Source: Prorocentrum cordatum | Taxonomy: Eukaryota > Sar > Dinophyceae > Prorocentrales > Prorocentraceae | Direction of reading: 5' to 3' | Assembly: GCA_963575745.1 (NCBI GenBank) | Contig: CAUYUJ010016059.1 | Coordinates: forward strand, 1,862,849-1,926,848 | DNA: 64,000 nucleotides | Shown: positions 41,500 through 52,186 of the stretch, piece after piece | Position numbering within the stretch: the stretch's first letter is position 1 | How the letters are laid out: each line of letters starts with the position of its first letter | Notes under the pieces: model-generated | What the model was told of the DNA's origin: nothing | Seen by the model: the letters and a program-made list of their open reading frames with translations, nothing else | Database searches by the model: none | Position numbers and translations under genes: made by a program

Positions 41500-42640
41500 A
41501 CATTAGGCTTGAAGTAGCATGTTGGGTACTGAAGAACTTCGAGTGCGACGATTGCGATGCGCCCAGGCGATTCTATGCTCGCCGCCTTGCTGACATTCCG
41601 AAGTCGTATCGATTCAATCCTGTTGTTGGTGTAGATGTGGTTGAAGTAAACTGTCCACCTCATGACGCACCGCACTGTTGTAACAGTATCATATGTTGTT
41701 GCACTTCTATAGTTGGTTGGACATGTGGGGTCAGGGGAGGTTTGGGTAGGTAGTATGGCGGGCATATGAACGCACATGGGCACGCGTTTTGCATGCCAGA
41801 AGTTGTTGTTGTGCATCGTGGAACAGAGTTCCAAGGGACGCCTGCCTATCGCATTCACAACAACGGCGCGTGCCAATTGCTTACGGATGCATATTCTCCA
41901 TGGCGAAACGGTCGAGCGGAAAGTGCATGGAACTAGTGGGCACTACACGTCAGTGTAGCTTGTCATGAAGTGGCTCCGGATAGAGCGGCCGAATGGTCTG
42001 CCATTGGGGGGTTGCGTTGTTCTGTCCGGAACCCTTACCATAATCGGAACGGTGTCTCACTTATACAACGGGCTGTCGGTTTCACACGACGCCTGCCAGC
42101 GACGGTGCTCTCCGATGACCCCACAGATCCCGAGTATTTGTCCACCGATTTGGTACAAGATGTCCACCGAGCTGAAGACCGACGCCGAGCCGTTATGAAA
42201 ACGACTATTTCGAGTCATCCGCGCACGACACCGTATGCCGCCAACCTCTATTGAAGGCCAACTCGTATTTGTGTGGAGACGCGGACAAGGCGGCTCGGGA
42301 AAATAGTTTCGGTTTGGTATGATGATCCTACATCTTGCCGGTGGGGCTTGAATCAACCTGCGTGGAACGCGGTGGCGTGTGTCAAATGAACAATGCGTAG
42401 TGCCACGCAAGATAAGAGTAGAGGCGCCAATCTTGTCAATCGTTATCTTCGCGACTTCCAGATTGATCTCGAGCGCGCGCGTGGTGTTTGTCGCTATGTC
42501 GACGTAGCTAGAGAGGGCCATCCCATGTTCCTTGGATATGAACTTCTACGCGACCCTGAAGCGGCAAAGGCCGATGACATCCCCGACGACTCAGACATTG
42601 ATGCCGATCGGGAGCCGCAGCCGCCAACGCCAGAATAACC
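41500..42640 (+). pseudogene. retroviral-type integrase fragment with in-frame stops
   Basis: A single frame (codons starting at multiples of 3) carries the whole domain with several stops. It has the Cys pair of the N-terminal finger (FECDDCDAPRRF), the first catalytic Asp in VVGVDVVEV, and HRGTEF, where the usual Asp of D-R-G-T-E-F has become His. Next come SPWRNGRAES, the helix RNPYHNRNGVSLIQRAVGF with LPATVLSDD, a GQLVFVWRR strand, and the block LVNRYLRDFQIDLERARG that leads to an acidic Pro-rich linker ending at 42638. Stops lie near 41502, 41930, 41955, 42252 and 42320. Because the frame has barely shifted, decay is mostly by substitution, suggesting a fairly young insertion. Confidence 0.8.
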
Positions 42641-42934
42641 GGAAACGCAACCGATGGCGGAAAACGATGACGAACTTGGACTGGCACGCGCAGTGCCCCA
42701 GAGCGACGCTCGACAAGTGCGACTTCGTTTAGACGCCGCATCCTCTACCGAGCCGCGGAGCGAGCCAGGCTCTAGACAACCCTCCGCGGCAGAGGCGCTG
42801 GGGGGGACCTCCAGCGCCGCCGCGCGAGGCGGCATCGTATTTTCCGCCGCCAGTGCCGACTACGATTGCAGCCCCTGGCCATCCATTCGCGGACTCTGCA
42901 GGTGAGCTGGTTGCCACTTACCCACTGTCGGTCC

Positions 42935-43068
42935 CCCTCAAAGAGAGAGAGAGGGAGAGAGAGAAAGAGAGAGAAACAAAAAGCGAGAGAGAGAGAGAGA
43001 GAGAAAACAAAAAGAGAGAGAGAGAGGGAGAGAGTGAGTGAGAAAGAGAGAAAGAGAGAGAGGACGGG
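42935..43068. repeat. GAGA-rich tract
   Basis: (GAGA)n with AAACAAAAAG interruptions, between the integrase remnant and the exon at 43109. Confidence 0.93.
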
Positions 43069-43108
43069 AGGAGAGGGGCGCACACCTCCGCTGCTGCGCT
43101 TCCCGCAG

Positions 43109-43182
43109 GAGGCGCGGCAGGCCACGCTGCGGCAGCTGCTGGGCCTGGAGAGGCCGCCGGACTGCCTCTGTGGCCTGCCCAG
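43109..43182 (+). CDS. candidate exon 9 of the spliced gene
   Basis: The acceptor CTGCGCTTCCCGCAG ends at 43108 and the donor GTTCCT starts at 43183. Of 24 codons, 23 end in G or C, plus two trailing bases. The peptide EARQATLRQLLGLERPPDCL, continuing CGLP, is a short helix and a Cys pair. The other two frames carry clearly more A/T at third positions. It follows the GA tract that ends the decayed LTR element. Confidence 0.63.
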
Positions 43183-43599
43183 GTTCCTCAGGACACCGGC
43201 GGCTCGGGTGTTCGAATCGCAGGAGGGATTGTTCCCGACCGTCTTGTGGTGTTGGGTCCTCGTTTTGAAGAGAGCGCCCCGCGTCCCACCTCTGCTCTCC
43301 TCCGTCCTCCCCCTCCTCCTCCCCCTTCTCCCTCCTCGGCCCCAGAGGGAGCTCCACCGAAAGTCCCAGTGGCGCAGTTCGCGACCTTCCCTCGTTGTGA
43401 ATCCGCAGCGCCGCGCGTCTGCTCCTGCAGCCAGAGTTAGCCGTCCCGATGCGATCTTCCGCACAGGGCTGGAACATATGGATCGGTAATTGAGAGGTCT
43501 CCCACCCAAGGTCCAAGGTCTTCATTGCGTGTTTTTTCACCAACCCTCCTGAGTGTGTGGGATCCTCGTCCTGAATCTGCAGCGCCGCGGTTCTCTTTC

Positions 43600-43668
43600 C
43601 TTCCGTCCTTCCTTCCTCTCCCTCCTCCTCCTCCTCCTCCTCCTCCTCCTCCTCCTCCTCCTCTTCCC
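43600..43668. repeat. CTC microsatellite
   Basis: (CTC)n of about 50 bp in a pyrimidine-rich stretch. Confidence 0.9.
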
Positions 43669-43724
43669 TCGTCTCATCGCTGCCGCTCTTGCTGATTTTA
43701 TTACACCCGTCTCGGCACAACCAG

Positions 43725-44180
43725 TACGCGGTTCGTGCCCCACTGGGAGTCCCACTTAGGTCCCCAATGGGGGGGGGTCCACATGGCGTCCTCGCGCATA
43801 TTTCGGCACACCCCTCACACGCCTCCTGCCCTCCCAGGGAGCTCCACCTGTGGCTCCGATGGCCCTACCGTGGGTATCCACATGGCGTCCCCGCGTTCCT
43901 TTCGGCGCACGACACGCGTTTCATGCCTTAGTGCCCGCACAGGGAGCTCCACCGACTGCCCCGGCGGGGGTGTCCGCATGGCTCTCCGCGCCCGCTTCGT
44001 GCCCAGACAGGGGGGGCCCAACAGGTGGCTCCACGCCACGGCGTCCCCGCGCTCATGCCTGTTTCGGCACACCCTTTATACGCTTCCTGCCCCCATAAGA
44101 GGCTCGACCTGTGGCCCCAACGGGAGTGACCACGTAGTTTCCCCGCGCCCATTTTCGGCGAACCCTTGGCGCGGAGGGTC
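43725..44180 (+). repeat. 90-95 bp tandem repeat, block 1
   Basis: Units carry GGAGCTCCACCTGTGGC, GGGGGTGTCCACATGGCGTC, and CATTTCGGCGCACCC. Five units. Confidence 0.85.
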
Positions 44181-46370
44181 CCGAATAATTATGGAGTTCC
44201 ACATGTGGCCCTTGTGGAGGTATTCGAGTGCCGTTCCCGCGATCTTGCATGTGGGCGTCGTATAGCGTGCGGCGCTGTCCGCCGCCCACTTCCCATCCTG
44301 TCCGCAGCGGCAGCGTTTGACACCCGATCATCCGCAGCGCTCAGCGTGTCGCGCTGTTCCGTGATATCGCGGGTGATGTAGCGCGCGGCGTTGTTAAGTT
44401 ATTTCTTTTTTCCACATGTTTGTTTTTCCCTCCCTGCTGCTGCTCTGCGTCGCGTTCATAGCCCACCGTGGCGATCGATGTGTGGGAGTTCGCGCGTGAC
44501 CGGTGGACTTTGCGCGCGGTGAGACAGTGTGTGGTGAAGGTGCCAGGGAGATTGCAGATCCTTCAACATGTATTCGCTGTTTCGCCTAACGATGGCTTTG
44601 TTACGAGCTATAGTGCACAGCGCACTTCAGCCATTCCCAGAGACATCGGTTGAAGCGTATGGTGATTGTCTGTCTCTATTTTCCCTCACACATCCTACTC
44701 TACTCCTCCTCCTAGCCCTCTTCCTCTTCATTCTCCTCTTCCCTCCTCCAAACGTCGCAGCTCCTCATTGTCTGCTTTCCTCCTCAACCAATCGTTGCCG
44801 CCCTTGTCGCTTTTGTTGCACCTTTTTCGGTGCCACACCCCGCGCAAGTGTCATGACCCCCCCTGGGAGCTCCACCTCTGGCCCCAGCGCGGTTGAGCAC
44901 ATGCCGTCCCCCCTGTCATTCCAGTGCACCCTCAAACCGTTCCTGCCCCCGTAGCTCCTGATTTTCCGTTTGCCTCCTCATCCGGTCGTGGTTGTTGTTT
45001 TTGTTGTTGATTCTGTTAACAGCCATTTCGGCACAACGTTTCGCGTCTCCCTGGGAGCGGAGCTCCACCTGGGGCCCAAATTCAGGGTGTCCACATGGCG
45101 TCAACGCGCATCTGTCGGCGCACCCCTTACACGCCTCAAGCCCTCCCAGAGAGCTCCACCTGTGGCACCAGTTGGGTTGCGTTCCCGCACCCGTTTCGAC
45201 ACACTCTTTCCCCGCTTCATGGCTCCCATCGGAGGCTCGACCTGTGGCCCCAACGGGAGTGACCAGGCAGTTCCCCCGCGCCCATTTCGGCGAACCCTTG
45301 GCGCGGAGGGTCCCGAATATGGAATTTCACATGTGGCCCTTGTGTAGGTATTCGCGTGCCGTTCCCGCGATGTTACATCACAGTGCGCAGGGCTTTGGGG
45401 CGTCGTGTAGCGTGCGGCGCTGCCCGCCGCCCACTTCCCATCCTGTCCGCAGCGGCAACCTGCCCGCTTGACACCCGATCATCCGCAGCGCTCCGCGTGT
45501 CGCACTGTTCCGTAATATCGCGGGTGATGTAGCGCGCTGCGTTGTTGCGTTATCCACCATTCCACGTCTCTGTTTTCTTCTCCCTGCATCTGTCCTGCTC
45601 CGCGTCGCGTTCGTCGCCCCAATGGCGAATCGATGTGTGAGAGTTCGCGCGTGACTGTAGAACGTTGCGCGCGGCAAGACAGTGTTTGGTTAAGGTGCTG
45701 GGGAGATTGCAGATCGTTCGACATGTCTTCGCTGTTTCGCCTAACGATGGCTTTGTTACAAGCTATAGTGCACAGCGCACTTCAGCCATTCCCAGAGACA
45801 TCGGTTGAAGCGGATGGTGATTGTCTGTCTCTCGTTCCTCTCTCTACTCGTCCTAATCTCTACTCCTCCTCCTATCCCTCTTCCTCTTCATTCTCCTCTT
45901 CCCTCCTCCAAACGTCGCAGCTCCTCATTGTCTGCTTTCCTCCTCAACCAATCGTTGCCGCCCTTGTTGCTTTTGTTGCACCTTTTTCGGTGCCACACCC
46001 CGCGCAAGTGTCATGACCCCCCCTGGAAGCTCCACCTCTGGCCCCAGCGCGGTTGAGCACATGCCGTCCCCCCTTTCATTCCAGTGCACCCTCAAACCGT
46101 TCCTGCCCCCGTAGGAGGCTGCGTCTGTGGTTCCAAGCAGGGATGACCACATGTCGTCTTCCCGCCCATTCCAGCGCACACCTCACACGCTTCCTGTCCC
46201 GATAGAGGAAGCTCAACCTATGGCCCCACCAGAGGTGACCATATGGCGCCCCCCCGACCCATTTCGGTGCACCCTTCACACGTGTCCCGCCCCCATAGGA
46301 GGCTCCATCTATGGCCCCAGCGGGGGTGACCACTTCGCGTCCCCCCCCATTTCAGCGCACCCATCATTCA
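44090..46370 (+). repeat. 1.13-1.16 kb tandem duplication
   Basis: The segment beginning AGGCTCGACCTGTGGCCCCA (44100) recurs at 45232, and long blocks match almost exactly between copies. GCGGAGGGTCCCGAAT is at 44171 and 45301, the AGACATCGGTTGAAGCG block at 44641 and 45796, and CCCTTGT(C/T)GCTTTTGTTGC at 44801 and 45961. The offset drifts from 1130 to 1160 bp through indels. No gene is supported inside. Confidence 0.9.
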
Positions 46371-46640
46371 CACGGGAAGCTCCACCTGTGGCCCCAGCTG
46401 GTGTGAGCACGTGTGGCGTCCCCCCCCCGTTCCGATGCACTCCATCACGCGTTGCTTGCACCTCTCAGGAGGCTCCATACGTGGCCCCAGCAGGGGTGAC
46501 CACACAGAGCCCCCCCCGCTCATTTCAGCGCACCCTTCTCGCAGTGCCTGCCCCTCGTAGGGAGGCTCCACCTTCTGGACACACGGGGTTGGACCATACA
46601 TGACTTCCGCCCGCCCATTTCGGCGCACCACTCAATCTTT
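46100..46640 (+). repeat. 90-95 bp tandem repeat, block 2
   Basis: Six units beginning near 46114, 46204, 46298, 46373, 46468 and 46560 (GGAGGCTCCA..., GGGGTGACCACATGGCG, CCCATTTCGGCGCACC). Confidence 0.9.
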
Positions 46641-46651
46641 TCCTGCCCCAG

Positions 46652-46965
46652 GACGTCCATCCATCAGAGCGCGGAGGGAGACCTGCCCCGCCCGCGCCCG
46701 CTGCCACCGCCGCCAGGGCCGCCGCCAAACCATGAGGAGTATCGACGGAGCGCTGGACCTGGTCGAGATCTCCATGTCGGCATCTGCGCGGCGGCACCGA
46801 CCACCTCGCGGCACTGGGGGCGGTGGCCGAGGTTCTGGAGGTGACCCTGGACCAGGCAGGGCGCGACCTCCGCGGGGGGGTGGCACGCCGGGCCGCCTCC
46901 GGGGCGGTGGGGGCCGACGTCCAGCAGGCCCTGGCCGCGAGGCGTTGCGGTGACCTGGACACAGC
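46652..46965 (+). CDS. coding-like island, frame ambiguous (possible exon 10)
   Basis: The acceptor CTTTTCCTGCCCCAG precedes G at 46652. Coding-like bias is strong but moves between frames. One frame gives SIDGALDLVEISMSA (about 46738-46785). The next gives GTDHLAALGAVAEVLEVTLD, then QAGRDLRGGVARR (46793 onward). A single extra base in the GCGCGGCGG run near 46790 would join the two, so this may be a sequencing error or a decayed exon. A possible donor GTGACC follows near 46949. Phase from the previous exon would favour a third frame, so assignment to the same gene is uncertain. Confidence 0.33.
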
Positions 46966-47915
46966 AGAGGCGCCGCTCCCACGCGCAAGTTCTCGGAGCC
47001 GACCGTCGGGTCGGAGGGGACTTACGGCACGAGGAGATCACGAGTTGACGCGAGATCTGTTCGGTGCGGGCTCGGGCCAACGCCAGCCGCGGGGTTGCTA
47101 GCTACCCGGGGCCAGGATGCGGAGCCTCACGCCTGACGTAGACCGAAACCTTCTGCCGGCGGGAGGCGGGGCGGTTAGCCGAGGCCCTGGGCGCCCGCTG
47201 CCGGGGGGCGACCCTGGAGGCGAACGCGCGGGAGGCCCGGATGGTGACGGCGCCCCACTGGGGGTCGCTGCGCCAGAGATCGCGAGAGTTATCGAGCATA
47301 ATGCCCACGCGACGGAGCGAGCGGCCCGCGCAGCCGAGGGCGAGCGCAAACCGCGTGGTACCTGGGCTGGAATCGGCTGGGACGACGAGCTGGGCGCGTG
47401 CCTAGCGAGGGGGTGCGACGCCCTGGAGGTGGAGGCCTGCGTGACCATCACTGGTCGAGACTTGATGGACTCGTGCAGGCGGATGTGCGCCAATTCCAAG
47501 AGCACACTAAAGGCCATAGAGTGGCCTGCACTCGTGACCAATCGGATCGCCCATGGCTTCGTTGCGCTGTCCATCGGGACAGGCCCCGCGATATCAGCGT
47601 CGCGGATTGCGTCCCGGCTCGCGACCAGGACTTCGACAATTACCGGTTGCCCGACGATGACTAGCTAAAAGCGCGCCAGCGGCCTGTATCCCACATGGCC
47701 ATGCAAAAATTCAGATGTTCGAGTCGGTATTGGGAGTCGAGCACGGACGAGACCGGCGAGTGGCGCTAGCCCAGGAACAGGCCAATGAGAAGGATCTGGC
47801 CGAATTCCCAGACAGGTGGGCGCGGGGCCTTAGGGAGGAGCTGCGGACCACTTGGGTCGAGGAGCTGCGCGAACTCCGGCGCCGTGGTTTTCCTGGTGGT
47901 CGTCTGGCGTCTGGA
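46966..47915 (+). other. GC-rich, coding-like pieces without assignment
   Basis: Several frames show G/C third-position bias in turn: RREAGRLAEALGARCRGATL near 47155, GLRDHHWSRLDGLVQADVRQ near 47430 and REELRTTWVEELRELRRRG near 47835. They could be the eroded 5' half of the dead LINE that starts at 48123, since D-H-x-x near a chain end suggests an endonuclease, or further exons of the spliced gene. I cannot decide. Confidence 0.3.
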
Positions 47916-47917
47916 CG

Positions 47918-48003
47918 GTTGCCCCGATGGTTGTCCCTATGGTTGTCCCGAAGGTTGCCCCGATTGTTGTCTTGATGGTTGTCCCGATGGTTGTCCCGAT
48001 GTT
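47918..48003 (+). repeat. 12-bp GGTTGTCCCGAT minisatellite
   Basis: Seven units of GGTTGCCCCGAT or GGTTGTCCCGAT. Confidence 0.93.
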
Positions 48004-48105
48004 TGGTAGATAGATCTATGTATATAGGTAGATAAATGGATTTATCGAGAGATGCATGAAAATAAATAGGTCGACCAATATATATATATATATAGATAGC
48101 AGACG
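48004..48105. repeat. TAGATA/TATA simple sequence
   Basis: AT-rich GATAGAT words and a (TA)n run at 48080, immediately upstream of the dead LINE. Confidence 0.8.
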
Positions 48106-48122
48106 TATTTGCTGAGTTCTAC

Positions 48123-49824
48123 GGGTCGTTGTTTCACGCAATGAGGCCGCCTCATGTTTTCCACCCTGGAGCGGATGGCCCAGTCTCTCCTTTCGAGTTG
48201 TCGGAAGTGAAGAACGAGATCCAGGCCATGAAGAACGAAATCCATGTTGGCGGAGGGCCGGGCCTCAAGAATGGAGGCGGCGTCTTAGTCCGAACCGCCA
48301 CCTTTCCCTTCAACGATATCATCTTGCACAGCGTTCCGACGCCAGGTGCGTGGAGAAAATCGTCAATCACACTTGTGCTGGTCAAGTATGGGGGCCCCTG
48401 GCTCCCAGCCGTCTACAGGCCGATAGCCATCATCCCAGTTTTGCACAAGCTGTTCAGTCGACTGATGGGACGCCGTCTAAACACCTATCCTAGATATGTT
48501 TCAGCGTGAGGACCAGGCAGGGTTCAGGTTCAAGTGCGGCACGGACGACCACCTGCTCGCGATTGTATTGCTCCACGAAAAATGCGACGAACGGGGAAGG
48601 CCGATATGAGTGGCCACCCCTGATTTCAAAATAGATCTCGACCGCATCGAACACGACCGCTTGCGGTCGGCGTTGCGGAGCCAGGGCGCCCCGGCAGCGC
48701 GCTTCACTCTTGCAGGAGCGGTGCCCCTCGCAGCAAGGCGGCATCAAGCACGATCGCACCAGCAAGGGAGTTCTCAATCAACGGGGGCACCAGTCAGGGT
48801 GACCCCCTTCAGCCTCCTCTAACGCAGTTTTGGAACACGTGATCAAGCCGCTGAAGGCCGACTGGGCCGCCCGGCATGTGGGGTTCGTGCCCGAGGGCAG
48901 AATATTGACGAATCTGCGATTCGCTGTCGTCGTCTTGCTGGCGAGTTTTTCGCTGGCGGGTTTGAACGCAATGCTCGGCGACGTAGCTTCGGCCAGCCGC
49001 GAGCGCGGACTAGTGCTGCACCCATGGAGAACAACAATATTGCCGAACGCCCGCTCACGGAGGCGAGGCTGGCCAGCAGCTCAGTTCTGCTCTAGAGCTC
49101 TTGACGAGCAGACAACGCCAAACATGTGGGCAGGACGGTATCTTTCCAAGATGCGCACAGGGTGGAGTTAGAGGCCCGGCCTAGAAGCGCATGGAGGAAG
49201 TTCCGCGTGTCCAAAGCAGAGTCGTATCCATTGTCGTCGAGAGTCCGCTTGTTCGATTGTGTAATTTCGCCTTGCGCGCTCTACGGGGCTTCCACATTGA
49301 CTCAGACAGTTGACATGCAGAGAACAGTGCTGCAGGTCCAGCGCCAGATGCTAGGGTTGGCGATTGAAACCGGTCGCAGACGCATGCCGGTCGATCTTCC
49401 TGGAGGTTCGGAGAGTTCGGACGCGGGCGAAGCCGATCAATCTGAACGGCACGAAGAGGAAACCGACACCCTCGCACCATGGTCTGACTTCATGCAACGC
49501 ACGGCCAGGGAAATTGAGCAGCTTTTACATTCTTTGAACATTTTAGATTGGATTGCTGAGCGCGCGCGAAAGAACTTCCAGTTGGCTGGGAGACTGCTCG
49601 GTACCGACTACCAGAAATTTTCCCGTGCAGTCTTCGACTGGGACACTGGGAAGCACCGCGAGGTGCGTGACCGCGCAGGCCGGCCAGCTTGGAGGTGGAG
49701 CGATTGTTTCGCCAGCTTTTGCGAGTCAGAAGTTGGAGCCGGAGTGAATCGCTGCAAGTTCAGATTCTTGGCACCATTTGGAGGCGCATCTCACGAATTT
49801 CCACCACCCGTTGAAGCGTGCTGA
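48123..49824 (+). pseudogene. decayed LINE reverse transcriptase
   Basis: Conceptual translation in three frames recovers a LINE-type reverse transcriptase in order. The fingers are at 48165-48500 (P-F-E-L-S-E-V-K, then the YRPIAIIP and HKLFSRLMGRRL blocks). DQAGFR and a DDHLLAIVLLHE helix are at 48511-48590. A motif A remnant (ATPDFKIDLDRIEHDRL) follows at 48613, then a SQGDP block near 48795. From 48830 comes VLEHVIKP, then the catalytic motif C region. The usual F-A-D-D there reads F-A-V-V, so both catalytic Asp are lost. The thumb and tail continue at 49126-49824, including DAHRVELE, SPCALYG and an RAGRPAWRWSD block. Frames change near 48505 and again between 48700 and 48830, and there are stops at about 48508 and 48607. 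It is a dead copy on the same strand as the candidate exons. The endonuclease is not clearly recognisable upstream. Confidence 0.85.
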
Positions 49825-49934
49825 CAAGCCTTGAATCATATTTTCTTGCTCCCCTGAGAAGGGCAACCTGCTCTGCGGGGGCGTGTCGCTCTCCCCGTTC
49901 CCGGGGCCAGCTCCGGCTGCGTAGACCGATGTTT

Positions 49935-50190
49935 GTATGCTCCTCTCAAGAGGCTCCACCTATGGCCCCTGGGGGGTGGCCACATTGCGTCTTCCCGCCC
50001 ACTCCACCGCACCCCGCACACGTGGTTCCACCTATGGCCCCTGGGGGGTGACCACATGGCGTACCCCCGCCCATTTCGGCGCACCCTTCACACGCTTCCC
50101 GCGCCCCGGAGGCGACTCCACCTATGGCCTTCGCGGGGGTGTCCACATGGCGTCCATCGCCAATTTCGGAGCACTCTCCGCACGCGCTTG
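49935..50190 (+). repeat. 90-95 bp tandem repeat, block 3
   Basis: Units GGCTCCACCTATGGCCCCTG and GGGTGACCACATGGCGTACC; separated from blocks 1 and 2 by the LINE region. It is followed at 50200-50350 by sequence related to the duplicated segment at 44250. Confidence 0.85.
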
Positions 50191-50514
50191 CGGCGTGCAG
50201 TGCGTCGTGTTGTGCTCGCATATGGCGCGTAGCGCTGTATTGTAACGCAGATATTGCGCGCGGCGTTGTTGCTCGCATTAGAGCATTCTCCCATGACCCC
50301 TCCTGCTCTTCTCCCTGGGCCCCCACCCTCTGGCTTTGTGGCGCGTTGGCCGTCGGCTTCCCATGCGCGGTTCGAATCGTGATGGTTGGCGAAGAGTTCA
50401 GGGGTGCCGAGGGTCCCTTGTGGTCGTTCGTCGTGTCTCAATGCATCCACATGTCAGTGTGATATTCGCACTGCGTTTCTGAATGGTTTGGTTACTCGGC
50501 AGACTCATTGTCCT

Positions 50515-50870
50515 CTGGCGCGTAACGGTCGTTGCCCAGGCCACACAGCACACACCCCTCGGGGGGGGGGGGCTGGACCTTCCCCCACATGCTGGTGCTC
50601 GCGCGTGTACGACAGTGCACACGGACAGTAGTAATGAACGATGTTATAACGTCATTTTTGCGTTTTCTTCCTTCGGCCCATCGTTGGCCACTCTCGCTTG
50701 CCGCGCCCCGCCCGAGAAGTGTCGGCATGGCGCCTCCCAAGGACCTTCCATCCTTGTCGTGCACCTTTACTATACGCCTTGCATATATGGCGATCGCGGC
50801 GCAGCCCCGCTCCGACGTGCCCCACCCCGCCCAAGCGGTACTGTGACCCGATCGCCCCCCCAAGTACCAG
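50515..50870 (+). repeat. dispersed GCGCGTAACGGTCGTTG repeat, copy 1
   Basis: Ordered words GCGTAACGGTCGTTGCCCAG, CCCCACATGCTGGTGCTCGC, GCGATCGCGGCGCAGC and CCCCACCCCGCCCAAGCG match 54790-54965. Confidence 0.75.
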
Positions 50871-50944
50871 CCTTGCTTCACAAGGTATTTCAAACAAACT
50901 GTTCCAAAATCGCAGATACTGCACAATAGTATATATGCTCTCAG

Positions 50945-51015
50945 GCCCGCGCGGATTTCTCGGACCGGCGGTGGGCCCCCCTGGAGGCGCCTCTGGCGCC
51001 GACCCAAGGGAACCC
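50945..51015 (+). repeat. partial GGATCGGCGCTGG element
   Basis: GCGGATTTCTCGGACCGGCG then GTGGGCCCCCCTGG resembles one end of the element at 52620-52736. Confidence 0.45.
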
Positions 51016-51104
51016 CGTGGGCCTCAGAGAAATTGAGTTGACGCCGTTGTTCTTCCTTTCGTTCTGGGGCATGGTGGCCCTATCCAGGCCTTCCAAAGGC
51101 GGCC

Positions 51105-51290
51105 CAGTCGATGGGGTCAGAGGATGGATCGCGTCGCATCACCGATGCGGTTCGTTGTGGATCCCGACGATCTCCACGCCCAACGTCGCCGACGCATCGC
51201 CGACGTCGCTTATGCATCGGCGATGCATCGGTGATTCATCGCTTGTGCAACGCGATCGTTGGACCCCATCCACTCGGATCCGATTCGGGA
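51105..51290 (+). mobile_element. GATGGGGTC inverted-repeat element, copy 3
   Basis: GATGGGGTCAGAGGATGGAT at the left faces GGACCCCATCCACTCGGATC at the right. The interior has GCCGACGCATCGCCGACGTC and GCATCGGCGATGCATCGG. Confidence 0.75.
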
Positions 51291-51888
51291 GGCCTCGGCC
51301 CTGAGGATAAGTATAGAATCCCAAGTTGAGCTTTCACTATTTGAGGCCTTTCGTTCTTAGGGGCCCCTCCATCAGGGCCCCACCTTGTGGAACCGCCGGC
51401 AGGAAGCACACGCACCGGCCGGGGGACCCGATCGACGCGGACAGGAGTGATTTCCCTTCGTTTGTGTGTTCGTTCAGGCCCGGAGAGGCTTCATGTCGGC
51501 TCCTGAGATCGAGGCGTCGCAGTCTGTTTCACACCAGGCGTTCTCGTCAGGTTGCGGGCTCATGCCTCGCAGAAGTGTAGGGTCGATGGCTATGATAGTT
51601 TGTGTTGTTGCTTTGTTTCGCGATGCCGGATCTCATGGGCTTTGCTTGGACGGACCCCAGAGATGATCCCGGTCGGCTTGACAGGCGCCCAGGGTAGTCG
51701 TCGGGGGGGGGGTCTAAGAGGAGGTGAGGGTTCTGCGAGGGCGATCTCATGGCAGGGGCCATGATATCTCCCCGATCTCATGGGATCTTCTTCTTTTAAC
51801 ACGCCTCCTGGCCCTTCCCTGCCTCGGGCCATGACGCGCACCCGCCCCCTCTTCCTGCCCCCCCCCCTTCGGCGCACCCGCAGTCAGG
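51291..51888. other. no gene seen
   Basis: Ordinary sequence with a G run at 51705. No bias. Confidence 0.3.
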
Positions 51889-51972
51889 GGCGGTCTCAAC
51901 GCCGCGCCAACCCCGTCGCGGAGCTTCCATGGAGTGCCACTGGAGGCGGGGCCAGGGTGTTGAGACCGACCC
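51889..51972. repeat. GCGGTCTCAAC inverted pair
   Basis: CGGTCTCAAC at 51893 faces GTTGAGACCG at about 51959. The same pair forms the centre of the GGTAAGGCT elements. Confidence 0.55.
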
Positions 51973-52186
51973 GGATCGCCCTGGATCGGGAGGGGACCAG
52001 AGTATCAGTGACACGTTGCCGTTCGGAGCCCCACAGCATGCTACTCCTTCGTGTTTGTCCGACTGCTTGGTGCACAGTCTTCACCAGCAGCGCGTAGGCG
52101 GTTTCGCCACGGCGGCGTGCCATTGATATTGCGTTTGCCCCCCCCCCCCCGGAGGGCTGCTGAGGACTAGCCGGAATCATCTCCAG

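Larger units (their letters stand above)
38260..42640 (+). mobile_element. degenerate LTR retrotransposon (gag, protease, integrase; RT missing)
   Basis: Fragments appear in the order gag, zinc knuckle, protease, integrase over 4.4 kb, all on the plus strand. Integrase followed by an acidic linker is where a Ty1/copia-type element would continue into reverse transcriptase. Instead the sequence passes into a GA tract at 42935 and then a candidate host exon at 43109, so the 3' half has been lost. No long terminal repeats were identified. Order and motifs suggest copia type, but without reverse transcriptase the class stays provisional. Confidence 0.7.
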
